Shown here piece by piece: positions 34,550 through 46,240 of a DNA stretch of 64,000 bases. Made by a program: the position numbers and the translations under genes. This DNA comes from Scenedesmus sp. ARA3 (Eukaryota > Chlorophyta > Chlorophyceae > Sphaeropleales > Scenedesmaceae): positions 53,220-117,219 of the forward strand of contig RWJK01000949.1 in NCBI GenBank assembly GCA_004335835.1. Direction: 5' to 3'. The notes under the pieces are model-generated. The model searched no databases. It was not told the DNA's origin and saw only the letters and a program-made list of their open reading frames with translations. Within the stretch, counting starts at the first letter, position 1. Each line of letters starts with the position of its first letter.

Positions 34550-37500
34550 GTGCAACAGGCATACGGCGAATCAATCAGGAATCGTGACAGAGCCATGCTG
34601 ATTCTGTGCTGCCGGACAAATCAATGTGGCAGCGCAGTGCATTGGCACAGCCCAAACATGGGGGTGCTGCTGCTGCTAGTAGCTGGTATGATATTTGTGT
34701 CTTTAACAACCAGGCTGACAGGGGTGTGCAACTTACACCATAGGAACAGGCGGCTGAGGACACAGGGGGCGGGAACTTGATGGGTGACACAAGCCCTCCC
34801 TGAAAGGGAGACCTGATGATCACCATCAAAGCACTGAACCTAGGGGCGTTGGATGCAGTTCTGCTGAAAATAGTAAGGGCCAGCAGCCCTTGGCTTCAGA
34901 GTGCTGGAGGAGATGCAGCGTGCACCATCACTAGCACGATTGCTGGCATGTGTGATGGTCAGCACAGCACACAGCTTCACCTGAAGAAAGCAAGCACAAA
35001 TGGATGCCTAAGGATATCGAGCAAACCAGTTGTCAGGTTCGCATGGCTTGATGGTGGTACCTTCGATTGGCTCCTTCTGAGTAGCTAAGGCGCCAGGGAG
35101 GTAGTACCACCCAGGATCCAGTCTGTCGCAGCCGGTGGGTGCTGACTGGCCTGCGCTGCTGGTCCCGGAGCCGCCGTTGGGTGTCGTAGTCTGTGCGGCA
35201 CAAGCAGCGGCAGCTGAAGTCGCCGCTACGGCCGCAGTGCAGTCGTACCCAGGGCAGTCGCTCACACCACGTAGAAAACCGAGTGTGTAGGCCTCTGGCA
35301 AACATGTGCCTGTCGAACACGAGCCTGGGCAGTATGCATTGGCTAGGCACGTCAAGATGGTGGTTCCATCCACGGCGGTGGAGAGACCATTGTGGAAATA
35401 GCCAGGCAGCAGAATCGTGCAGTCTGCAACTTCATTGTTGACGTTGGCAGCGCTGGATGCAGCCTCGGTGGTGGTGCCACTTTGGCACTCAGTTCTGCCC
35501 TGTACGGTCGTGTCCGCAACGACAGTGGCCCCACCAGGGCAGAAGTATCCCTTAGTGCAGACGAGCACGTTGGTGGTATCGAGCTGGTGGGGTGGCGCGC
35601 CTGCCACCCCGGTGTAGTGGTAGCCTGCAATGAGCTTGCATGACAATGCGTTCACTGCGGCGGTAGTGCCTGGGCCTGCGGTGCCGGCTGGGCAGGTCCG
35701 GCTGCCTCCGTTGCTCTTGTAGCCTCCCACCACGGAGCCAGGACTGCAGCAAGGTAAAGTAGCAAGGCAGCACATCAACAGCAGCACAGGGGGTGTTAGT
35801 GACCCAAACAAAGCACCGACATCAGCTGCACTTTGTACTCTTTGACATGTGGCAAATATACTTCCAGTCACCGCAGGGCATCACACTGCACAGGTTGGTT
35901 CTGGCAGCAGCAGGCACCGACAATGCTTGATGGCTCACCAGTATGTGTTGACTGCACACTCAGCAGCAGCGGCGCCATTGAAGTAGTAGCCAGGCTTCAG
36001 CAGGCTCCAGCAGTCGCTGGAGCTAGCAGCATCAGGCGGTGTGTACACGCCAGCGGCTGCGCCAGTAGCAGCAGGGCAAGCCGTGCGAGGGGCCGCGCCA
36101 ATCAGGCCGCCTGCGCAGTGGTAGGACACAGGTTCGGCGGATGCCGGGTCCACAGCATCATTGCACAGCTTGATGGTGTTGCTTCCTGGGTCGGTGTAGT
36201 AGCCGGGGGGGACGGTCAGGCTCTGTGTGAAGCTGTTGAAGTCAGCCTTGATCAGCGAGCGCCTGCTGTTGCCGGGCTGCACAGCAAGACAAAAAAGCGG
36301 CAAGAACAGGCGGTATGGTGTGAGGGAGGCGGGTGAAGCGCCAGGCGTGCGCAATGCCTTGGCCGCAGTGCTAGGCCTAGTACGTGGTGTTGCATGATGG
36401 ACGGGACTGATACCGTTTGACACATGCTGGGCGGTTTGGTCACTGCTGATCACATGGTCAGTTGTTGTGGCCTCATCTCGTGGGAGGTGTGCTGCTGTGA
36501 TACCGCCCAAACCACTGTCCTCCCTCCTACTTGTGCCAGCAGCAGTGCATGCAGATTGAAATGCAGTTTAGCCTCTGCCAGGACTAGCAACCCACCTGCA
36601 CTTTGGCCATGATCAACCTGCAAGAGTCAGAAGTAATGCTGTCAGGTCATATGCGCCAAAGGCAGCTCCCACGCACAGGTTGCTGTTGGTGCAGGCGTCC
36701 AGGCAAGCTTGCAGCTTGTCCTCCGCGGCCAATAATGGAGCTGCTGGATTTGTGTAGTATGTGTTGCCGGTTTTGTCAATGGCAGCTGGGACACCAGTGG
36801 CACTGCCATCCATCCAGAAGGTGTACTGCCCGTTGCCCATGGCCTTGCTCTTTAGGGACAGTGCCAGGTTCTGGGAGGGGAACACCTTGACGGCCACACT
36901 GCAAGCAGCAGCAGCATCACAACACACAGCTGTTAAGGTGCGGCCCATGGTTCTGTGTGGGCGGACTGACGTGCAGACTGCGCACACAGGGGTTGTGGCA
37001 GAGGAAGTCACACAGCAACAAAGAAGGGCCAGGAGCAGAAAATGCATGCAAAACCGAGCAGGCTCACCCGCCGGCTGCCTTGAAAGGCGCGTCAGTCACT
37101 GGCTTCCACATGTAGCATGCCACCTCCATGTAGTCAAAGGTGACAGCAGCACAGTCGGGTTGGTTCCTGCAGGCCTGGGCACACGACTTCAGGTTGTCCG
37201 CGTTGTCTAGCTTGGTGACAGCAGGCTTGCTGAGATCAAGGGGCAGCTCAAACGCGCCATCCACTGTCTGTGCCATGTCAGCCACGCTGCAGGGCAAAAC
37301 AACATTGGGACAGCAGGCGGCAAGCATGTCAGCAGTAGCTTTTGCGCGACGCCCGTCAGCGGTGACAACCCCTGGCAACTCCCTGCAATCCCTTGCAACT
37401 CCCTGCAACATGGCATGCTGGGCTGTTGCTGGCATGTGAGCACGTGGCAGCCGGTGCAGGTGAGGCACATTCGTCTTGGAACCATGACGAATGGACCAGA

Positions 37501-39860
37501 ACCAGCAACAAATGCCTGATACAGTTCTGGCTGCCCTGCGCACTGTTCTTGGTTGCCAGCCACAATGCAGCACATCTCAGCACGGGCTGCACCCGTATAG
37601 CACTCACCAGTCGTTGATGTCCTTGGCTCCCACAGGGCTGGTGGCCAGGGGGCTGAACACATCGTCGGTGCCATCCCAGGAGTAGGTGTGGGTGCGGCCA
37701 GTGGGGCAGGACAGGCAGGGCGTGGACGTGCGGGAGGCAGGGCCGTAGTAGCCGGAAGGGCAGAGCTGGCAGGTGAGGAAGGGGACGTTGGGATTTGACG
37801 CGGTATCGCCGCTGAGGGGATCAAAGTCACCGTAGCCAGCAGCGCAGACTGCAAGCGTACAACAGGCAGCGCATGACATGGTTGGCGAGGTGTGATGTGT
37901 GACTAAATGAGCTCTCAGCAACTGCCGACACTGCTGGCAAATGCAGTGGCCCACCTGGCGGGCAAGGCTGTTGCATATGTATGGCACAGGTGGCTTACTA
38001 AAGCTGGCCTACTGCAAGGAAATGACCTGACATGCTCTGCCATGCTTCACTCCGTTGCAGCACTGCTGCATGTCCTTCGAAGCAGCAGTCCAACATGCAC
38101 TCACGCGAGCAGTTTTGTGGAGAGATTGACCCCACATCTCCAGAGGTGTAGCCGATCATGCAGGTGCTGCAGGCCTCTCCATCAACGTCCTTGGTCACAC
38201 CAAGCGTTTGGTACGTGCCCACAGCACACATGGCGGTGGCCCCGTTGACCAGGCCATATTCCTGGATGTACTTTGAGCAGTAGCCGGCATCCACGTTGAT
38301 GGTCACACCGCTGTCGGTGGTGGTGCCGAAAGGACACCAGCATGAACAAGACAGGTGTGTCAGCACCGCAATATTGCCATTAACGCACACGCCGGCAGCA
38401 TGGGTGGTTTGGAAAACACATGGCCACGTGCTTCATGCGGCATTGCTGCTAACAGCAGAGGGCACTTGATGCTGGACGTATTTGGCCCTGCACGCCAGAC
38501 ACCAAGCCTTTTTGCCGAACATCCACACTGAACCGTTTGCAGCGCCTCACAGACCACTCACTGTGTGCAGGGGTTCTTGTTGCCCCTGCCATTGTAGGTG
38601 CAAGCCGGGCAGATCTGGGAGGACCCGGAGTAGTAGCCATAGCCGTCCTGCGAGGGTGCAGGCATCGAGTGCAACAGTGCAGGAAGACACATATGTCAAT
38701 CACATGCACAGGCGCAGAAGCAGGTGTCGCGCCACAGCACAATGGTGCAGCATGGTTGGGACTGGCGGACTTATGAAGTATGCAGATTGCCGCAGCACAA
38801 GCATGCGCTGCTTACCTGAGTGGCGCAGGCATCCACAGAGAAGTAGCCGCCAGCGCCGGAGTTGGTTGCGGACTGGGTCTCAAGGCCTACTGGATTAGTC
38901 TTCTCTAGGTAGCCAGTGATATTGCCCGCTGCATTTGCCTCAGGTGTAGCGTACTGCCCTGTCTTCATGTTGGTGGGGCAGGCTGTGCAGGGTGTGATGG
39001 TGCGGCCGTACTTCTTGAACACACCAGTAGCGGGGTCTGGCCCGTTGATGCCGTATGAGTCAGCGGTACACACCACTGCCTTTAAGTATGTGGTGCCGGT
39101 CTTGATGTCCCTCATGGACACGACCCCCATGCCGCGCTGGATGTCTGCAGCCGTCAGCAGCACACACAGGACCATTGGCTTGTGAGAACAAGCATGGCAG
39201 AAAAACAGCTAGTGCCAGCACCATTGTTGCTGCTGACAAGACCTGCTGCAAACAAGACCTGCATTCCAGTGCATGACTGGCAGCACACCCAGGCAGCAGC
39301 AGGCACTCATGTTGCAGCTGCAGGCTGTTGTGTTTGTGACTGCACAAGCTGTGACTGCATAACATGGGGAGAGCTGTTGCAGGCACTCACAGCAGTTCTC
39401 AGGGCTGCCGCGCACGGCAACCTGCTGCATGGTGATGCCTGTGTTGGGGTCGAGCTTGTTGATGAAGGTGGTGGGGTCTGACAGCCACAGGTCACCAGTC
39501 AGCAGGTTGCTGATGGAGGTGCCGGCACAGTTGTCGCAGGTGGTGAGCCTGTTCAAGCCCTGCAGGGAAACCAGCCAGCAGCAGCAGGTCCAGCTTGCTG
39601 TGTTGATGCACTTTTTTTTGGGTCTGTCGCTTTCTAGCAGAAGGTGCGCGATAGACTGCACGAAGATGAGAGCACTCTTGTGTGTGCTCATGCTCAGGTG
39701 TGTCAGCAACATACATTACAAAGGCTACATAGCCACCTACATAGCCACATAAACTAGACAGGAGCTGAGGGACTTCCCGCTTAAGCTATCAAAGACAGCA
39801 AGCAGAGAAGCAGCAGCCGCACCCTCCTCCTTGTACTGGGCCTGCGTGCATGAGCTCTCT
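34550..39860. repeat. Segmental tandem duplication, downstream unit (contains pseudogene B')
   Basis: This unit matches 40280-46240 exon for exon and in parts of the flank. For example, the stretch around 34617-34650 and that around 40348-40380 share a CAGTGCATTGGCA core in the same context. The right edge is near 39860, where similarity stops inside the exon equivalent to gene B exon 8. The left edge is approximate. Confidence 0.8.
35008..39860 (-). pseudogene. Pseudogene B': decayed partial copy of gene B
   Basis: Exons matching gene B exons 8 to 17 are present in order, for example at about 39388-39563, 38817-39146, 38563-38651, 38105-38337, 37613-37851, 37074-37289, 36596-36903, 35939-36276 and 35008-35743. 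Sequence is close to B (FPSQNLALS..KAMGNGQYTFW in both). Five defects are visible. (1) There is no signal peptide or exons 1-7; homology stops at about 39860. (2) The donor after QYKE reads GA at 39825-39826 where B has GT. (3) The acceptor before CPFGTTTDSG reads TG at 38338-38339 where B has AG. (4) The PAN-like exon has a length change near 36610-36640 that shifts frame into a stop. (5) About 710 bases covering the last 115 or so codons are deleted. The copy could still be transcribed. No intact protein is expected. Confidence 0.82.
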
Positions 39861-41200
39861 GTGTTGTTACTTGATGACATGTGTTCGGTTGCCATGGGTT
39901 GCCATGCTACGCTGTTTGTACTTGTGCCTCAGACCACTTGCGTCTCAGTATAACTGTCGAGGGCAAGATCACTGCTGAGACGCTGTAGTCAGCAATGTTG
40001 AGTGGCTGTAAGTTGCAGGGGGCAGCAGCTGTGGAAGCATAGATGTCTCTGTATCTAAACACAGTTACATATGATGTGAATGCCTGGTGCAACATCCGAG
40101 CGCGTGCCAGTGCGCGTGCCAGTGCCAGTGCACTGCAGCAGCTGCTGCAGCTTGGGCATTGTGCAATCGAGAAAGTTTGGTGTGTTACATATATTACCTC
40201 GTGGGAGGGTCTGGCCTGTCATAACCTTCCAAACAGATATGCCCCAGCACACATGCGCTGCAGAAACAACTAGACTTGCGACTGTATGGCAGACAAAGTG
40301 AATGAATCGTGACTCATGATACAGCCATGCTTGGTCTGTGCCACAGGAAATCAATGCGGCAGCACAGTGCATTGGCAAAGACTAAGCAGGGGGGGGGGCT
40401 GATGTTGCTGCCAGTGACTAGCACAACCAGTATGTCCATGGCACGGGCAGTGAGGTGTGTGTGCGTGTGCAACTTGCACCAGTGGGTTGAAACAGCGGCC
40501 GAGGCCACAGGGAAACAATTGGCTGGTGCCACATACCTTCTATGTAATACGTTCCCACTGAACGCCATCAGATGTGCCGATCTCATCTGGTGCATTTGAT
40601 GCTGTTCACGTGACAATAATATTGTGAACCAACCCTCCGCATTGGTGGTCGCAGAAGATGAGCATGATCAATGGGCCAGAGCATGAGCAGAGCAGATGCT
40701 GCGCCGCCAATGATCATCATTACGTGATGCAGGTGCGGCCACGAGGGCGTTCAGCACAGCTGTTCACGAACCCAACCTAGCAAGCATAAATGGATGACAA
40801 GCAAATCAAGCAAACCAGGCAAACCAAGATATCACACTGCAGGCATACACACACTGCTGGTGGGCGCATGATGATTTCACCTGTTGCCAGAGCCACAGGC
40901 AGCTATGTTGCAGCTGTAGCCACAAAATGCACAAAGAGTACTTGTTGGAGTACATATCTGCTCCACCTCATGCGCATGCTGCAGATCGCCGCATCACTGC
41001 CTCCTTCCGGTACCCAGTCTGTGTGACAACCACATCCCAACACATGTGTTGCAACGCTGGCAGAACACTTTGTGCGAGGTGGGCTTCTTCCACCAGATGA
41101 GTGAATCAACTCTCACTGCCATGCAATATGATGCCAAGCTGCGGGTGGAGCGGCATGCTATGTATATGCCATGCCATGCTTGGGCCACTGGGTTCTGAAG
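39861..41200. other. Spacer between pseudogene B' and gene B
   Basis: From about 40280 the sequence is the 3' flank of gene B, shared with the flank of B'. 39861-40280 is unique and separates the two duplication units. A G9 run lies at about 40390. No ORF with recognisable sequence occurs. Confidence 0.5.
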
Positions 41201-44200
41201 TTAGACTGGCGCAAGACAATCACCTGCTGTGTCACAATCAACGCCTGCTGTGCAGGTCGTTCCACCAGTACATGGGGTCAGACCCTGCTCGCCGTTAAGG
41301 ATGTCGAATGGCCGCTGGTCAATACACACATTCCCTGGCTTGCAGGGCTGGATCGTGTTAGCGTTGAGCACATCCCCAATGCCGGTGTAGTAGTAGCCTG
41401 GCACCAGCACACAGTCCTCCTCATAACCGCTGCCAAGCGCTGGAGTTGTGGAGCCGGGAGTTGGGCAGGTGCCGGAGATGCCAGTGGCGATGGTGAGGAG
41501 CGTGATCCTTGCATCGCCGGTGCACCAGCTGCCTACTGGGCATGGTAGGATGTTACCAGCAGAAATCACGTTGTTTGGCGTTGAAGCCAAAGGATTGTAA
41601 CGAAAGCCGCGGTCAAGGTTGTCGCAGCCGTTGATCGACGCCTGCGGTGCAGTGGTGGTGCCAGAGCCTCCAAGTGTCATTGGAGCACAGGATGCAGCTA
41701 CACCAGCTGTTGATGACTCGGTGCATGTGTAGCCTGGGCAAGGTTGGACGCCGCTTGGAGCTGAATCAGAATAGGTCTCTGCAGTGCATGTGCCTGTTGA
41801 CGAACATGAGCCTGGGCAGTAGCCATTGGCTGGGCATGGCAGAACTGTATCCTCATTAGCCTCAGCGGCTTGGCCATTGTGGTGCCAGGTTGGCAGCAAG
41901 ATCGTGCAGAACGTGGCATCAATGTTGTCGACATCTGCTGCTTCGGTGGTAGTGCCATCTGTACACCCTGTCCTGCCCTGGGCTGCATCTGAGCCTGTGT
42001 TGATGGCTGTTCCACCACCAGCGCACCAGTAGCCCTTAGTGCAGACAAGCACGTTGTCATTGGTAAGCTGGTGAGGCGCTACACCCACTGCACCAGTGTA
42101 GTAGTAGCCTGCAACCAGGGTGTCACAGGCCCGCGCATCCACTGCACCGACGCCAGGTGTTGATGTAGTGGCGCCAGTTGGGCAGTCCTGCGCACCCACG
42201 GCGCTGCTTACGTACTTGTAGCCTCCCACAACAGAGCCAGGGCTGCAGGCAGGCAAAGCAGCACGGCAGGCAGGTGGCAGAGCAGCATAAGAAGGGGGTC
42301 AGGTGCCGGCCAAGGGCTGTGAACGCTGAGTTCAGCTGCACCGAGCACATGCATCTACTCGCCAATCAAAGTGAACTGGATACCACAGGTAAACAGGCAG
42401 CTCTCGCACAAAGGTGCGTGTGTTATTGCAGCAGCGACAAGAGCAAACGCAGCAGAGCACACCTACAAGACAGCCCGCCAGCTGGCTCACCAGTATTTGT
42501 TGGATCCACAAGCAGCAGCGGTGCGGGCGGCTGTGAACACATAACCGGGCTTGAGCAGGCTCCAGCAGTCGGCAGCGACAGAGGCATCAGGCGGCGTGTA
42601 GACACCGGGACTGCCAGCAGCAGCACAAACAGTGCGAGCGGCTGCGCCAACCAGGCCGCCTGCGCAGTAGTATGACACTGCGTCTACAGCCCTGTCTTCC
42701 ACGTCGTCGTTACACAGCTTGATGGTGTTGCTTCCTGGGTCGGTGTAGTAGCCGGCAGGCACCACCAGGCTCTGCGTGAAGCTGTTGAAGCCAGCCTTGA
42801 TCAGCGAGCGCCTGCTGTTGCCGGGCTGCAGCAGCAGAAGACACAAACAACAAGCCCAGGTGAGCCATGTGGCACGAGTGAGACAGGTACTGCTGAGTTA
42901 CAAGCAGCCCTCATGCTGGCCTCGGTGCTGCCGCCAACTTGGGTGCCAACGGTGCAGGCAGGAATTGATGGCATGTGACCTGTCTATGGCTCAGGGCGCT
43001 CAGCAGGTGCACTGCAGCAAATGCACCAATAGCTCTGCTTGTCCATGTCACATGTGTTCCTGCAGGTGCTGACCATATCCACACCCGGCCACCCACCTGC
43101 ACTTTAGCGAGGATCAACTGGCAGGACAGGTCAGGGATTACGTCCGTTGCCAGGGTGTAATCATCGAAACGGGCGCCCACGCACAGGTTGCGGTTGGTGC
43201 AGAGGTCCAGGCACGCCTGCAGTGTGGTCGCTGTCTGCCCTACGGTGTAGTATGTGTTGCTGGTTTTGTCGATGGCAGCTGGCACACCTGTAGCACTGCC
43301 ATCCATCCAGAAGGTGTACTGGCCGTTGCCCATGGCCTTGCCTGTCACCTTGGACAGGGCAAGGTTCTGGGAGGGGAAGACCTTGATGGCCACACTGCAA
43401 GCAGCAACAAGGGCACCAAAGCACTGATGGTGAGCCGGATGGGGTGCATTGTTACGCTGCCAGCGCTTCGCGGGGTAACACATCCTGACAGAACACAAAG
43501 CAGGTACGTTACCAAACCGCCATGCAGCAACAGAGGCCAAAAGCAGGGAGCATGTACGCATGATGCAGGGCCTGTGTTGGACTGCTTACCCGCCAGCTGT
43601 GAGAAAAGGCTCGTCAGTCACTGGCTTCCACATGTAGCAGGCCACCTCAAAGTAGTCAAAGGTGACAGCAGCACAGTCGGCATCGTCCCTGCAGCGCTGG
43701 GCACATGTCTTCAGGTTGTCTGCATCAGTGAGCTTGGTGACTGTGGAGTGGCTGAGCACCAGGGGCAGCTCAAAAGCGCCATCGACTGTCTGCGCCATGT
43801 CAGCCACGCTGCAGGGCGCAGAAGGGGAGAGGGCAGAAGACGCAACACATGTCATTTAGTGATAGCTGTTGCAAATTCCCATTCTGGCACAGTCAGTGGC
43901 CAAGGCATTCAGACGAGGGCAGCCAATGCAGCTGAGGCATTCACCCGCAGCACGACGTCACATGAACCTCATTCTTTTAGTGCAGGCCATGCCAAAGCAT
44001 GCCATCGTGCAGCAAACGGCCCTGCGCCTCACCAGTCGTTGATGTCCTTGGCACCTGCAGGGCTTGTTGCCAGGGGGCTGAACACATCATCAGTGCCATC
44101 CCATGAGTAGGTGTAGGTGCGGCCGGTGGGGCAGGCCAGGCAGGGCGTGGACGTGCGGGAGGCAGGGCCGTAGTAGCCGGAGGGGCAGAACTGGCAGGTA

Positions 44201-46240
44201 AGGCCGGTAAGCTCCGAGTGTAGAACGTTGGGGCCGGTCAGGGGGTCGAAGTCACCATAGCCAGCAGCGCACACTGCATTTGTACACAGAATAACACAAG
44301 TGGATCAGCGAGAGTGATGCGTGTTGCCAGCGGAAAATTTGGATGAGCGTTAGATGCATTGCCAGCGGTGCTGGCTCTGGCAGCTGACTTGAAACACAAC
44401 TGCAGCGAAAGCAGGATGTATAGGCATAAACTCACGAGTGCAGTTGGCTGAGCGGATTGATCCCACGTCTCCAGTGACGTAGCCGACTGGGCAGGTCGAG
44501 CACGCCTCGCCATCAACGTCCTTGGTCACATCAAGCGTCTGCCACGTGCCCACAGCACACATGGCAGTGGCGCCGTTGACCAGACCATAGCCCTGGATGT
44601 ACTTTGAGCAGTAGCCGGCATCCACGTTGATGGTGACGCCGCTGTCAGTGGTGGTGCCGAAAGGACACCTGCATGAACAACAGGGGCAAGTCAGCACAGC
44701 GCAGCACCACCAGGCAGCTTGTGCGCAGGGTATGTGGCAACGTTGCTGGCAGCAGCTGGGGTTCGTTGGTGGGGAACTATCGCCCTGCACTTTGGAACCT
44801 GCCTTGTGCCAAACATCTCCAACACTGCGAAACAATTGCCAGCTGCATCACAGCCCACTCACTGTGTGCAGGGGTTCTTGTTGCCCTTGCCATTGTAGGT
44901 GCCAGCAGGGCAGATCTGGGAGGATCCTGAGTAGTAGCCATAGCCGTCCTGTGGAGGGGGGGGGGAGCAAAGGTGTGCACCAAAGCGGAAGGGACACAGA
45001 TGTCAAGCACTCGTACTTGGAAGCTGCTTTCAGGCTGCTTGCAGCTGCTGGCACTGCAGCGACTGAGCCGCAGCTGATTGCTGCAGCAATGCTCTGCTGT
45101 CGGAGCCATGCACAGCAAGTAGGCTAAGCACAGGTCCAGCCGGATTCTGCAGGAGGGCTGGCAGCCAGCCTTTTCACAAGCTGGCCCCTCTTACCTGAGT
45201 GGCGCAGGCATCCACGGAGAAGTAGCCGCCAGTGCCGGAGTAGGTTGTGGTCTGTGTCGTCAGCGGTGTCAGTGCGACCTTGGTGAGGTAGCTGGTGATC
45301 TGGCTGGCTGCGTTGACCTCAGGCGTAGCATACTGCCCTGTCTGCATGTTGGTGGGGCAGGCCGTGCAAGGTGTGATGGTGCGGCCGTACTTCTTGAACA
45401 CACCGGTTGCGGGGTTTGGCCCGTTGATGCCGTATGAGTCGGCGGGACACACAACGGCCTTGAAGTATGTGGTGCCAGTCTTGATGTCCCTCATGGACAT
45501 GACACCCATGCCGCGCTGAATGTCTGCAGCAGGTCAGCCCAATAACAGAGGAGACGCTTGCTTGTCAGCACGGTCCCTGCTGTGAAGGCATTGGGCATGC
45601 TGTTAGGGGGCGCCAATCACTGCAGCAATGCAGATCCAGGCAGTCAAGAGGTACGCATGTCGCGGCTGCTAGCTGTTGTGGAATCGGCCGCACACAACAT
45701 CGCACTGCAGAGCTGTTGCAACCACTCACAGCAGTTCTCAGGGCTGCCGCGCACGGCAAACTGCTGCATGGTGATGCCAGTGCTGGGGTCAAGCTTGTTG
45801 ATGAAGGTGGTGGGGTCTGACAGCCATAGGTCATCAACAGCGGCCAGCACGGCGGTGTTGGAGGTGCCGGAGCAGTAGTCGCAGGTGGTGAGCCTGTTCC
45901 AGCCCTGCAGAGGAACCGGCCAGCAGCAACAGGCCAGCTTGTTGGTTACGCGCACAGGACAATGTGTCGCTTGCTGTGGTGCAAGGTGCACACGCTGCAC
46001 GGCAGACTGCGTAGGCGAGTCACCGTTCGTGTGTGCTGAGGCAGAGGTGTGTTAGTTGCTCGTTGGTTCATTGCCCCACACAGCCAACATAAAAACAGGA
46101 GCTAAGACATCCAAGCAAGGGCATAGCAGCAAGCCAAGCAAGACAGAAGCAGCGGCAGCAGCACCCACCTCCTTGTACTGGCCCTGTGAGCATGGAGTGG
46201 CTTGGTTACCACCGGAGTCATACACGAAACCAGGTGGTGC
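40280..46240. repeat. Segmental tandem duplication, upstream unit (3' two-thirds of gene B)
   Basis: Partner of 34550-39860. It includes gene B exons 8-17 and about 900 bases of 3' flank. It is longer than its partner mainly because the partner has lost about 710 bases around the C-terminal coding region, and because intron lengths differ. Confidence 0.8.

Noticed and set aside
34550..39860. Treating B' as a second functional gene
   Set aside because: It has no start or signal peptide, two broken splice sites, a frameshift and a C-terminal deletion.
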